64,000 bases of DNA from Caulobacter soli (GTDB lineage: Bacteria; Pseudomonadota; Alphaproteobacteria; Caulobacterales; Caulobacteraceae): NCBI RefSeq assembly GCF_011045195.1, contig NZ_CP049199.1:4695501-4759500 (forward strand), written 5' to 3'. Positions within the stretch are counted from its first letter, which is position 1; each line of letters begins with the position of its first letter. This document shows, one piece after another, positions 33,011 to 42,515 of this stretch. The position numbers were made by a program, and so were the translations under genes. The notes under the pieces are model-generated. The model saw nothing but the letters and a program-made list of their open reading frames with translations. It searched no databases and was not told where the DNA came from.

Positions 33011-33736
33011 CTACGCCGCCATGTACTGGCCGCCGTTCAGGGTCAGGGTGGCGCCGGTCACGAAGCCGGCCCGCTCGCCGGCCAGGAACGAGACCATGTC
33101 GGCGATCTCCTCGCCCTTGCCCAGGCGCCCCACCGGGATGCCGGCGATGATCGAGGCCAGGACGTTTTCCGGTACGGCGGCGACCATCTCGGTGTCGATA
33201 TAGCCCGGGCAGATGACGTTGACCGTCACGCCCTTCTTGGCGTTCTCGAGCGCGAGCGCCTTGGTGAAGCCGATCAGCCCAGCCTTGGCGGCCGAATAGT
33301 TGGTCTGGCCCATCTGGCCCTTCTGGCCGTTGATCGAGCTGATGTTGATGATCCGGCCCCAGCCCCGGTCGCGCATGCCCTCGATCACCGGGCGGGTCAT
33401 GTTGAAGGCCGAGTCCATGTTGACGCGGATGACCTCGGACCACTGCTCGTAGGTCATCTTGTGCAGCATGCCGTCGCGGGTGATGCCGGCGTTGTTGACC
33501 AGAACCTCGATGGGGCCGAGCTCGGCCTCGACTGTCTTCACCGCGGCGGCGCAGTCGTCGAACGAACCGACATTGCCCTTGACCACCATCACGCCCAGTT
33601 GCTCGGCGCAGGCTGCGGCGGCTTCCTCGTTGCCGGAATAGCCGGCCGCCACCTTCAGCCCGTCGGCCACCAGCCGCTCGCAGATCGCTCGACCGATGCC
33701 CCTGGTGCCGCCGGTCACGAACGCAACTCTCGCCAT
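33011..33736 (-). CDS. phbB: Acetoacetyl-CoA reductase
   Basis: A 241-residue short-chain dehydrogenase. NADPH motif TGGTRGIG, NNAGITRDGMLHKM, catalytic Ser in NISSINGQKGQMGQ, YSAAK with the catalytic Tyr and Lys, and the VNVICPGYIDTEM loop are all typical of PhaB/PhbB. It reduces acetoacetyl-CoA to (R)-3-hydroxybutyryl-CoA for polyhydroxybutyrate synthesis. It follows phbA on the same strand with a 133-bp gap containing a strong hairpin. Confidence 0.96.
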   Translation of the reverse strand: MARVAFVTGGTRGIGRAICERLVADGLKVAAGYSGNEEAAAACAEQLGVMVVKGNVGSFDDCAAAVKTVEAELGPIEVLVNNAGITRDGMLHKMTYEQWSEVIRVNMDSAFNMTRPVIEGMRDRGWGRIINISSINGQKGQMGQTNYSAAKAGLIGFTKALALENAKKGVTVNVICPGYIDTEMVAAVPENVLASIIAGIPVGRLGKGEEIADMVSFLAGERAGFVTGATLTLNGGQYMAA

Positions 33737-33772
33737 GGTCTTCTCCCGCTGAAAGTTTCTTATCGTTGCACG

Positions 33773-33808
33773 CGAGCGCCGTGAGGGAACAAGCCCCCAC
33801 GGCGCTCG
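33773..33808 (-). other. Strong hairpin in the phbA-phbB gap
   Basis: CGAGCGCCGTG (33773-33783) pairs with CACGGCGCTCG (33798-33808), extended by further G-C pairs. No T run follows on the minus strand. It may be an RNase or stability element adjusting phbB relative to phbA. Confidence 0.6.
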
Positions 33809-33869
33809 TCATGACAATTTCGCCGAACACCCAATCAAAACAGGTGTCAGACCGACTCCCAAACGGTCG

Positions 33870-35252
<1,383 letters not shown>

Positions 35253-35264
35253 CTAGGGAACGAA

Positions 35265-35945
35265 ATGTCCGAGAACAACGAAAGCGGCGAAACGCCCTCG
35301 GCGAAGGCCGGAGAAAAAGGCGCGGGCCAGAAGGTCGTCATCAAGAAGTACGCCAATCGCCGTCTCTACAACACGGCCTCGTCTTCCTACGTCACCCTCG
35401 AGCACCTGTCGGACATGGTGAAGGAGGGCGTCGACTTCGTGGTCTATGACGCCAAGACCAACGACGACATCACCCGCTCGGTCCTGACCCAGATCATCTT
35501 CGAGGAAGAGAACCGCGGCGGCGGCCAGAACCTGCTGCCCATCCAGTTCCTCCGCCAGCTGATCGGCTTCTACGGCAATTCCATGCAGGCCTTCCTGCCC
35601 AGCTATCTGGAAATGTCGCTGGAAAGCTTCACCAAGCAGCAGGAACGCATGCGCACCCAGTTCTCGGGCCTGACGCCCGGCCTGGGCGGCGTGACCAAGG
35701 GCATGCCCGGCATCGGCGTCTACGAGGACCAGATCCGTCAGAACATGGCGCTGTTCGACCGCGCCATGAAGATGTTCTCGCCCTTCGCCTACGCCCGGCC
35801 CGAGGACGCGCCCGCCGCCCCGGCCGAACCGCCGCCGCCCGCCGCCGCGCCGCCGTCGGCCCCCAGCGAGGACTCCCTGGCCGACCTCAAGCGCCAGCTT
35901 GAAGCCATGCAGCAGCAGATCGAGAAGCTGGCGACCAAGCCTTAG
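35265..35945 (+). CDS. phaR: Polyhydroxyalkanoate synthesis regulator PhaR
   Basis: A 226-residue protein. The N-terminal DNA-binding domain (about residues 23-85) has the signature KKYANRRLYNTASSSYVTL; the PHB-accumulation domain (about 90-150) follows with LLPIQFLRQLIGFYG. A Pro/Ala-rich linker and a C-terminal amphipathic helix (LKRQLEAMQQQIEKLATKP) end it. PhaR senses polymer or its precursors and represses phasin and synthesis genes. It is divergent from phbA. Confidence 0.95.
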   Translation: MSENNESGETPSAKAGEKGAGQKVVIKKYANRRLYNTASSSYVTLEHLSDMVKEGVDFVVYDAKTNDDITRSVLTQIIFEEENRGGGQNLLPIQFLRQLIGFYGNSMQAFLPSYLEMSLESFTKQQERMRTQFSGLTPGLGGVTKGMPGIGVYEDQIRQNMALFDRAMKMFSPFAYARPEDAPAAPAEPPPPAAAPPSAPSEDSLADLKRQLEAMQQQIEKLATKP

Positions 35946-35958
35946 GGCCGTGCGTGTT

Positions 35959-36042
35959 CCTCGTCCTTCGACAAGCTCAGGATGAGGAACAAGGCAGGCT
36001 CGGCGGAGGAAAACCTCATCCTGAGCCTGTCGAAGGACGAGG
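35959..36042. repeat. Palindromic intergenic repeat, family A, copy 2
   Basis: The arms at 35959-35987 and 36014-36042 match copy 1 (CCTCGTCCTTCGACAAGCTC and complement) with a 26-bp spacer. It begins 13 bp after the phaR stop, in a gap between two genes read in the same direction. Confidence 0.92.
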
Positions 36043-36133
36043 TTTCGCCCCAAACGCCCGTGTTCGGCCGTAACGCCGCGCTAACCACGCCGGCTGACCG
36101 GTCCTTAACCGTCGTGGGCCACTACTCTTCATC

Positions 36134-36466
36134 ATGAACGGTCCGATCGACCCCATTCGACGCGCCCAAGCCGCGCGCCGGGCTCTGCCCGCGCCCCGTG
36201 ACGCCAACGACTCGGGCCGCCCCGAGGCGGACGGCGAGGAAGACGTGACGTTCGTGCGCGACGAGCAGCCGGCCCCGCCGCCGCCTCGCAGAAGCGGCTT
36301 CGCGACTTTCGCGGCGCACGTGATGGGTCAAAGCGGCCAGAAGCGCGGCCTGCGCGGTGGGCAGGAAGTGCTCGACACTGCGCGTTCGACCTATCTCGGC
36401 ACGGAATATTCCGGCCCGGCCGACCGCCGTCCCCGGGCGGGCCTGATCAAGAAGACCGAAATCTAG
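36134..36466 (+). CDS. Hypothetical protein with disordered N-terminus
   Basis: A 110-residue protein. The first ~55 residues are charged and Pro-rich (IRRAQAARRALPAPRDAND, AEDVTFVRD-type acidic run, PAPPPPRR), followed by FATFAAHVMGQSGQKRGLRGG and LDTARSTYLGTEYSGPADRRPR. The C-terminal part looks like a conserved short motif region of Caulobacterales. No domain is recognised. Its TAG stop is in a CTAG shared with the convergent gene at 36463. Confidence 0.7.
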   Translation: MNGPIDPIRRAQAARRALPAPRDANDSGRPEADGEEDVTFVRDEQPAPPPPRRSGFATFAAHVMGQSGQKRGLRGGQEVLDTARSTYLGTEYSGPADRRPRAGLIKKTEI

Positions 36467-36786
36467 GCCTTCAGGCGGGCCAGCTCGGCCTCCAGCGTGG
36501 CGACCCTCGCCTCCAGCGCCGCCACCTTCTGTTCCAGCGAAAGCGACTCGCCCGGCAAGGCCGCCGCGTGCGCGCCGATGCCCGCCCGGCGCGCGGCCTC
36601 GGCCAAGGGCACGCCCAAAAGCTCGGCGAAGGCGGCGATCTGGGCGGCGGTCAGCTCGCGCTGATCCTTGTAGGCCAGGTCCAGTTCTTCGCCGGTCATG
36701 CCCGCCACGGCGGCCAGCACCGCCCGGGTCAGGCCGCGCTCGGCCAGCCGCGCGTCATACCAGAGCTGGTCGAAGAACAAGGCCAT
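36463..36786 (-). CDS. Small helical protein with HTH-like and coiled-coil regions
   Basis: A 107-residue protein. Residues ~15-68 (LAERGLTRAVLAAVAGMTGEEL, then LTAAQIAAFAELLGVPLAEAARRAGI) resemble an XRE-type helix-turn-helix fold, and residues ~82-107 (LEQKVAALEARVATLEAELARLKA) form a heptad coiled coil. It may be a DNA-binding or scaffold protein; I do not recognise a named family. It shares its stop with the gene on the other strand. Confidence 0.7.
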   Translation of the reverse strand: MALFFDQLWYDARLAERGLTRAVLAAVAGMTGEELDLAYKDQRELTAAQIAAFAELLGVPLAEAARRAGIGAHAAALPGESLSLEQKVAALEARVATLEAELARLKA

Positions 36787-36863
36787 GGCGGAAGGCTAGC
36801 GCAGGAGGCGGCGTTGGCGCCAGTCTTGCTTGTTTCGAGGCGCGTCAGACCTCGAGACCCGCC

Positions 36864-36935
36864 ATGCTGCTCACCCTCGCCACCCGCTTCTTCGACATCG
36901 CCGTCGTGACGCTGATCTTCACGGCGCTGACCTAG
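36864..36935 (+). CDS. Possible 23-residue hydrophobic microprotein
   Basis: An ATG to TAG frame of 23 residues, MLLTLATRFFDIAVVTLIFT followed by ALT, all hydrophobic except for one Arg and one Asp, as in a single-helix small membrane protein. It lies in the gap between the HTH-like gene and the thiolase and ends 4 bp before the thiolase stop. Only a weak ribosome-binding site (GAG) precedes it. It may be a chance frame. Confidence 0.25.
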   Translation: MLLTLATRFFDIAVVTLIFTALT

Positions 36936-36939
36936 GCGC

Positions 36940-38211
36940 CTACGCGCTCTCCAGCAGCATCATCGTCCCCTGCCCGCCGTCGGCGCAGATGCTGACAATG
37001 GCCTTCTCGCCCTTGGGACGTGACGCCAGTTCCTTGACCGCCTGGGACAGGATCCGCGCGCCGGTCGCCCCGAACGGGTGACCGACGGCCAGGCTGCCGC
37101 CGGTGGGGTTCATCCGCTCGCGCGGGAACTTGCCCAGATCGATCTCGACGCCCGCCTTGGTCTTGCGGAAGGTCTCGTCCTCCCAAGCGGCGATGTGCGA
37201 CAGCACCTGGGCGGCGAAGGCCTCGTGGATCTCCCACAGGCCGATGTCATCGTACTTCAGGCCATTGCGGGCCAGCAGGCGCGGCACGCCATAGGCCGGG
37301 GCCATCAGCAGGCCCTCGTGGCGCAGGTCGATCGAGGTGACCTCATAGTCGACCACCTTCACGCGCGGGGTCTTGGCCGGCAGGCGGGCCAAACCCGCCT
37401 CGGACGCCACCCAGATCGCGGCGGCCCCGTCGGTCAGGGGCGAGGAATTGCCGGCCGTCAGCGTGCCCTGGCCGCTGGTCTTGTCGAAGGCAGGACCCAG
37501 CTTGGCCAGCTTCTCCAGCGTCGAATCCTTGCGTGGGATGGTGTCGCGCTTCACCTCGCCGACCGGAATGACCAGGTCGTCAAAGAAGCCGGCCTCCCAG
37601 GCCGCGACCGCGTGCTGGTGGCTCTCCAGGGCCAGCTGGTCCTGGTCGGCGCGCGACAGCTTCCATTCCTTGGCGGTGATCTCGGTGTGCTCGCCCATCG
37701 ACAGGCCGGTGGTGCGATTGGCGACCTTGGGGATCCACAGCTTGAGGTCCGACGGCTTCAGCTTGGTCAGATGGGCCAGCTTCTGGCCCGGCGTCTTGGC
37801 GGCCTGGAAGCCCTTGAGCCAGTCGGAAAAGGCGATGCTGGCCCCGACCTGGACCTTGCTCATGCTCTCGACCCCGCCCACCAGGGCCAGGTCGCGGCCG
37901 CGCCCGTCGATCATGCCGGCGGCCTCGATCACCCCGATCATGCTGGTCGAGCAGGCCATGATCGTCGAGAAGGCCGGGATGGTCGGGTCGGCCCCGGCGT
38001 CCAGCAGCACCTCGCGGGCGATGTTGCTCCACGTCAGGTTGGGGATCACCGTGCCCCAGATCGCGAAGTCCGGCCGCGCGCCTTGCGCCAGCATGGCTTG
38101 CACGACGGGCACCGACAGGGCGATGGCGTCCATGTTCTTCAGCGGCCCGTCGACCTTGGCGAACGGGGTGCGAAGGCCGGCCGCCAGCCAGATGTCGGGT
38201 TTGGACGCCAT
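36940..38211 (-). CDS. Acetyl-CoA C-acyltransferase (thiolase, FadI-like)
   Basis: A 423-residue thiolase with the nucleophile in STIMACSTSMIGVIEAAG, the His motif GHPFGATGARIL and a C-terminal CADGGQGTMMLL. The length and divergent active-site surroundings separate it from phbA and place it with the degradative FadI/trifunctional-type thiolases. It cleaves 3-ketoacyl-CoA with CoA during beta-oxidation. No fadB/fadJ partner is next to it. An unrelated membrane protein gene lies 85 bp upstream. Confidence 0.92.
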   Translation of the reverse strand: MASKPDIWLAAGLRTPFAKVDGPLKNMDAIALSVPVVQAMLAQGARPDFAIWGTVIPNLTWSNIAREVLLDAGADPTIPAFSTIMACSTSMIGVIEAAGMIDGRGRDLALVGGVESMSKVQVGASIAFSDWLKGFQAAKTPGQKLAHLTKLKPSDLKLWIPKVANRTTGLSMGEHTEITAKEWKLSRADQDQLALESHQHAVAAWEAGFFDDLVIPVGEVKRDTIPRKDSTLEKLAKLGPAFDKTSGQGTLTAGNSSPLTDGAAAIWVASEAGLARLPAKTPRVKVVDYEVTSIDLRHEGLLMAPAYGVPRLLARNGLKYDDIGLWEIHEAFAAQVLSHIAAWEDETFRKTKAGVEIDLGKFPRERMNPTGGSLAVGHPFGATGARILSQAVKELASRPKGEKAIVSICADGGQGTMMLLESA

Positions 38212-38296
38212 GATCGTGATCCCTGCGAAAGCTCAGGATGTCAGCATGGACAGGCTTGGCCGCAAGGGTCTTGTCGAAAACGGCCCCGCGAGCAGC

Positions 38297-38722
38297 CTAG
38301 TGCGCGTCGCTGAAGTCGATGTCGCGGCGGGCCGACACGATGGTCACGATGAAGCCGGCCAGCACGTCCAGCAGCACCATCACCGTCAGCAGGAAGAACA
38401 CCGAAGTGCCGAAGGCCGGGGCCAGCAGGAACTCGACCAGGCAGAGGATGAACAGCACCATCGACAGCGAGTGGTTGATGATCGCGATCTTGCGGCTGGT
38501 GGTCGACTTCAGCAGCTCGACGAACAGCACCACCAGCGAGGCGGCCAGCAGCAGGTCGCCCAGGCTGACGGCCCAGTCGGCCTTGGAGGTCATGTGGATG
38601 GTGAACAGCTGCTCGGCCAGCCTGTATTGTGCGGCGTTGGCGTTGAAGCCGCCGGCCAGGGTCAGGACGATCAGATTGTAGACCAGCACCGGCAGGGCCA
38701 GCAGCGGAAACGCGGCGAACAT
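38297..38722 (-). CDS. Four-helix membrane protein, unknown function
   Basis: A 141-residue protein with membrane segments near residues 4-25, 51-70, 82-103 and 107-128. The segments are joined by short loops such as NANAAQYRLAEQLFTIHMTSK and KSTTSRKIAIINHS. It ends in the charged tail SARRDIDFSDAH. No family is recognised, though proteins of this size and topology are common in Caulobacterales. Confidence 0.75.
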   Translation of the reverse strand: MFAAFPLLALPVLVYNLIVLTLAGGFNANAAQYRLAEQLFTIHMTSKADWAVSLGDLLLAASLVVLFVELLKSTTSRKIAIINHSLSMVLFILCLVEFLLAPAFGTSVFFLLTVMVLLDVLAGFIVTIVSARRDIDFSDAH

Positions 38723-38835
38723 GCTCTGGCTCTCCCCCGAGAGACGCGTCCCGACGACGCGACGATAACGATCAGGGTTAACCGGTTTTGCGGATTCCCG
38801 AAAGCCGGCGCCGCCCGGCGGGCGAACTGACCGCT

Positions 38836-38940
38836 CTGCGTCCTTCGAGGCTTCGCTTCGCTACGCACCTCAGGATGAGGAATTCAGAAACAGCGCTCCT
38901 CATCCCGAGGCGACCGCGCAGCGGGCCTCGAAGGATGCAG
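38836..38940. repeat. Palindromic intergenic repeat, family A variant
   Basis: Outer arms CTGCGTCCTTCGAGG (38836-38850) and CCTCGAAGGATGCAG (38926-38940) enclose an inner pair CAGGATGAGG/CCTCATCCCG. It shares the TCCTTCGA and CTCAGGATGAGG blocks with family A but has an inserted GCTTCGCTTCGCTACGC segment. It ends 3 bp before the GT2 gene stop. Confidence 0.85.
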
Positions 38941-38943
38941 GGC

Positions 38944-39681
38944 CTAGACCTCGTCCACGCCCTGGGGGTTGCGGGCCCGGGTCTGCAGCCACATCACGCC
39001 CAGCAGGTCGGACACCGAGGCCTTGAGCCGGCCGAAGTTGGTGTATTTCGACACCCCGCTCTCGCGGTGACGATGGTTCACCGGCTGAAACGCCACCTCG
39101 TAGCCCTCGCGCAGCATCAGGGCCGGGATGTAGCGGTGGATATGATCGAAGTAGGGCAGCCGCAGGAAGGCCTCGCGGCGGAAGGCCTTCAGCCCGCAGC
39201 CGGTGTCGTTGGCCGTGTCGCCGAGCATGCGCTTGCGCACGCCGTTGCCGAACTTGGAGGCGAAGCGCTTGGCCGAGCTGTCCTGGCGCTTGACCCGCTC
39301 GCCGCCGACCAGGGCCAGCTCGGGCGGACCGGCCTTCAGGGCCTTGGCCAGGCGCGGCGCGTCGGCCGGATCGTTCTGGCCGTCGCCGTCCAGGGTGACG
39401 ACGATCGGGGCGCGGGCCGCCAGCACGCCGCTGCGCACGGCGCGGCTCTGGCCGGAGTTCTTGCGATGGCCCAGCACCCGCAGTTGCGGGATCTCGGCCT
39501 TCAGCGCCGTCAGCAGCGCCTTGGTGTCGTCGCGGCTGGCGTCGTCGATGAAGATGATCTCATGGCTTTCGCCCGCGAAGGCGGCGGCGATCTCGCGCGC
39601 CAGGGCCGGCGCGGCGCCGCCCTCGTCGAAGACGGGGACCACGATCGAATAGTCGGGAATGGCGGAGGCAGGAGCGTTCAT
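38944..39681 (-). CDS. GT2 glycosyltransferase, polyprenyl-phosphate sugar synthase-like
   Basis: A 245-residue GT-A enzyme starting YSIVVPVFDEGGAAPALAR. The donor-binding Asp motif IIFIDDASRDDT and the metal-binding LDGDGQNDP are present, and HRHRESGVSKY is the acceptor-loop signature of DPM1/ArnC/GtrB-like enzymes. There are no membrane helices. It should transfer a sugar onto undecaprenyl phosphate. It is divergent from a GT39 gene 52 bp away, which could use the product. Confidence 0.9.
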   Translation of the reverse strand: MNAPASAIPDYSIVVPVFDEGGAAPALAREIAAAFAGESHEIIFIDDASRDDTKALLTALKAEIPQLRVLGHRKNSGQSRAVRSGVLAARAPIVVTLDGDGQNDPADAPRLAKALKAGPPELALVGGERVKRQDSSAKRFASKFGNGVRKRMLGDTANDTGCGLKAFRREAFLRLPYFDHIHRYIPALMLREGYEVAFQPVNHRHRESGVSKYTNFGRLKASVSDLLGVMWLQTRARNPQGVDEV

Positions 39682-39733
39682 CGGCCTCTCATACCGCAAA
39701 AATAGCCTAAAAGAAGGATCGTGCTATTCCAGC

Positions 39734-41500
39734 ATGATGACGCTTGAATCTCGCCTGGATGACTGGAGCCGCGGCTGGCGCGGTCCGCTGTTCGCCGCCC
39801 TGGTGGCCCTGATCGCCGGCCTGCCCGGCCTGTTCGCCATGCCGCCGCTGGACCGCGACGAATCACGCTTCGCTCAGGCCACCGCCCAGATGCTGGAAAC
39901 CGACGACATGGTCGTCATCAAGTTCCAGGACCAGCCGCGCTTCAAGAAGCCGGTCGGCATCCACTGGCTGCAGGCGGCCAGCGTCACCGCCTTCTCGGCG
40001 GCCGAGGACCGGGGCATCTGGGCCTATCGCATCCCCTCGCTGCTGGGCGCCATGCTGGCGGCGGCGGCCTGCGCCTGGGGCGCGGCGGCGCTGCTGGGCC
40101 CGCGCACGGGCCTGCTGGCCGGCGGCGTCCTGGGCGCGACCATCCTGCTGTCGACCGAGGCCTTCATCGCCAAGACCGACGCGGCCCTGTGCGGCTTCAC
40201 CACCCTGGCCATGGCCGCCGTGGCGCGGATCTACGCCGCCCACCTCGCGGGCGAGACCGTCAACCGCTGGACCAAGCTGGCCTTCTGGATCGGCCTGGCC
40301 ATGGGCGTGCTGATCAAGGGCCCGGTCGGGCTGATGGTCATCGTCCTGAGCATAGCCGCCCTGTGGATCTGGGACCGCAAGGCGCCGTGGCTCAAGGACC
40401 TGGGCTGGGGCTGGGGCCTGACCCTGGCGGCCGCCATCGTCCTGCCCTGGGCGATGATGATCACCGTGGCCACCGACGGGGCCTTCTGGTCGACGGCGGT
40501 CGGCGGCGACCTCGCGCCCAAGCTGGCCGGCGGCCAGGAAAGCCACGGCGCGCCGTTCGGGGTCTACGCCCTGGCCGCCTTCCTGCTGGTGTTCCCGGCC
40601 AGCCTGCTGCTGCCCTCGGGCCTGGTCCAGGGCTGGACCGGCCGCCGCGAGCCGGGGATTCGCTTCGCCCTGTGCTGGTTGATCCCGACCTGGCTGGTGT
40701 TCGAGATCCTGCCGACCAAGCTGGTCCACTACACCCTGCCCGCCGTGCCCGCCCTGGCCATCCTGATGGCCGCCGCCCTGCGCGCGCCGCTGGGCAAGAT
40801 CCCCCGGATCATCGGCGCGGTGTTGTCGGCCCTGGCCGGCGTGCTGTTCGCCGTCCTGGTCGCCTATCTCTACAAGGATCACGGCGATCCGACCGACCTG
40901 CCCGTCACGATCCTGACCGCCCTGCTGTTCCTGGCCGCCGGCGTGGTCGGCGCGGTGCTTGTGATGCGCAAGACCGCCGCCACGGCCCTGGTCGCGGCCG
41001 GCGCGCTGGGCGTTCTGGCCCATGCCGCCCTGGTCGGCCTGTTCGTGCCGCGCCTGGAGCCCCTGCTGCTGTCGCCGCGCCTGGAGAAGGCGTTGGAGCA
41101 AGCCGACCTGGCGCCCCGGGGCGGCGCGCCCGGCCCCGTGGCCGTCACCGGCTACGCCGAGCCCAGCATGATCTTCCTGCTGGGCACCACCACCGAGCTG
41201 ACCGACCCGGCCGGCGCGGCCAAGGCCGTCGCCCAGGGCCGCCCCGCCGTGGTCGAGGGGCGCCAGGACAAGGCCTTCCAGGCCGCCCTCGCCGCCCTGG
41301 GCCAGACCGCTCGCCCGGCCGGCGTGGTCGACGGCTTCGACTATTCCGACGGCGACAAGGAACGGCTGACCCTCTATCGCGGCGCGCCCATCCGCCCCGA
41401 CGACGAGGACGCCGACCGCGCCCCGGACGACGAACAGGAAACTGCCGCGCCCGAACAGTCCAAGCCCGAACCCAAGTCCTCTGGGAAACACCGTCGATGA
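39734..41500 (+). CDS. GT39/ArnT-like membrane glycosyltransferase
   Basis: A 588-residue protein with about 11-12 membrane helices in the first ~450 residues and a periplasmic C-terminal part. The first periplasmic loop carries MPPLDRDESRFAQATAQML, with the Asp-Arg-Asp-Glu catalytic/metal site of ArnT and other GT-C enzymes. Such enzymes move a sugar from undecaprenyl phosphate to lipid A or another envelope acceptor. A charged tail (DDEDADRAPDDEQETAA) ends it. The stop overlaps the HMG-CoA lyase start (ATGA). Confidence 0.9.
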   Translation: MMTLESRLDDWSRGWRGPLFAALVALIAGLPGLFAMPPLDRDESRFAQATAQMLETDDMVVIKFQDQPRFKKPVGIHWLQAASVTAFSAAEDRGIWAYRIPSLLGAMLAAAACAWGAAALLGPRTGLLAGGVLGATILLSTEAFIAKTDAALCGFTTLAMAAVARIYAAHLAGETVNRWTKLAFWIGLAMGVLIKGPVGLMVIVLSIAALWIWDRKAPWLKDLGWGWGLTLAAAIVLPWAMMITVATDGAFWSTAVGGDLAPKLAGGQESHGAPFGVYALAAFLLVFPASLLLPSGLVQGWTGRREPGIRFALCWLIPTWLVFEILPTKLVHYTLPAVPALAILMAAALRAPLGKIPRIIGAVLSALAGVLFAVLVAYLYKDHGDPTDLPVTILTALLFLAAGVVGAVLVMRKTAATALVAAGALGVLAHAALVGLFVPRLEPLLLSPRLEKALEQADLAPRGGAPGPVAVTGYAEPSMIFLLGTTTELTDPAGAAKAVAQGRPAVVEGRQDKAFQAALAALGQTARPAGVVDGFDYSDGDKERLTLYRGAPIRPDDEDADRAPDDEQETAAPEQSKPEPKSSGKHRR

Positions 41501-42411
41501 GCCGCTTCATCCAGATCGTCGAGGTCGGCCCGCGCGACGGGCTGCAGAACGAGAAGCTGTCGCTGAGCGTCGACGAGAAGCTGGCGATGATCCGACGGCT
41601 TGAGGCCGCCGGCGCCAAGCGGCTCGAAGCCGTGTCCTTCGTCAATCCCAACCGCGTGCCGCAAATGGCCGGGGCCGAAGAGATCATGGCGGGGCTTGCC
41701 CCAGAAGGCTTGGGCGACCTGGAGCATTCGCGGATCGGCCTGGTGCTGAACATGCGCGGCTGGGAGCGTTGCGTGGCCTCCCAGTGCGACGAGGCCAATG
41801 TCGTGGTCTGCGCCACCGACGGCTTCGGCCTGGCCAACCAGGGCGCGACCGCCGCCCAGCAGGTCGACGCCCTGGCCGCCATCGTCGAGCGCCAGGCGGC
41901 CCTGGGCGGCCCGCCGATCAGCGCGACCATCTCGGTGGCCTTCGGCTGCCCGTTCGACGGCGAGGTGTCGGAGGACCAGGTCGTCGCCATCGCCCGTCAG
42001 GCCGGGAGCCTGGGGGTGGCCGAGATCGTCATCGCCGACACCATCGGGGTCGCCGATCCCTGGACCGTCCGCCGCCGGGTCGAGGCCGTGCGCGCCGCCG
42101 CGCCCGACACGCGCCTGCGCCTGCATTTCCACGACACCCGCAACACCGGCCTGGCCAACGCCTTCGCCGGCGTCGAGGCCGGCGTCGACGTGCTGGACGC
42201 CTCGGTCGGCGGCCTGGGCGGCTGTCCGTTCGCCCCCAACGCCACCGGCAATATCGGCACCGAGGACCTCGTCTACATGCTGGAGCGGGCCGGGTTCGAG
42301 ACCGGCTACGACCTCGACGCCCTGATCGCGATCGGCCGCGACATCAGCGAACGCCTGGGCAAGGCCGCCCCCGCGTCTTCGCTGGCGCGAGCGGGCGGGT
42401 TCCCGGCCTGA
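41497..42411 (+). CDS. mvaB: Hydroxymethylglutaryl-CoA lyase
   Basis: A 304-residue TIM-barrel enzyme with the complete HMG-CoA lyase signature: IVEVGPRDGLQNEK, the divalent-metal HFHDTRNTGLANA and the active-site Cys in GGLGGCPFAPNATGN. It splits HMG-CoA to acetyl-CoA and acetoacetate at the end of leucine breakdown; acetoacetate feeds the PHB cycle genes nearby. Translational coupling to a GT39 gene is odd, since no shared pathway is apparent. Confidence 0.96.
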   Translation: MSRFIQIVEVGPRDGLQNEKLSLSVDEKLAMIRRLEAAGAKRLEAVSFVNPNRVPQMAGAEEIMAGLAPEGLGDLEHSRIGLVLNMRGWERCVASQCDEANVVVCATDGFGLANQGATAAQQVDALAAIVERQAALGGPPISATISVAFGCPFDGEVSEDQVVAIARQAGSLGVAEIVIADTIGVADPWTVRRRVEAVRAAAPDTRLRLHFHDTRNTGLANAFAGVEAGVDVLDASVGGLGGCPFAPNATGNIGTEDLVYMLERAGFETGYDLDALIAIGRDISERLGKAAPASSLARAGGFPA

Positions 42412-42515
42412 CCACTTCTGGTCGCACTTGCTCTTGACTCCCTCATAGCGGGCATCTTTAGTCCGCCACGATCCAGAATGGATCGGCGCGCTCAGGCGCG
42501 AAGGGGGAAACACCG

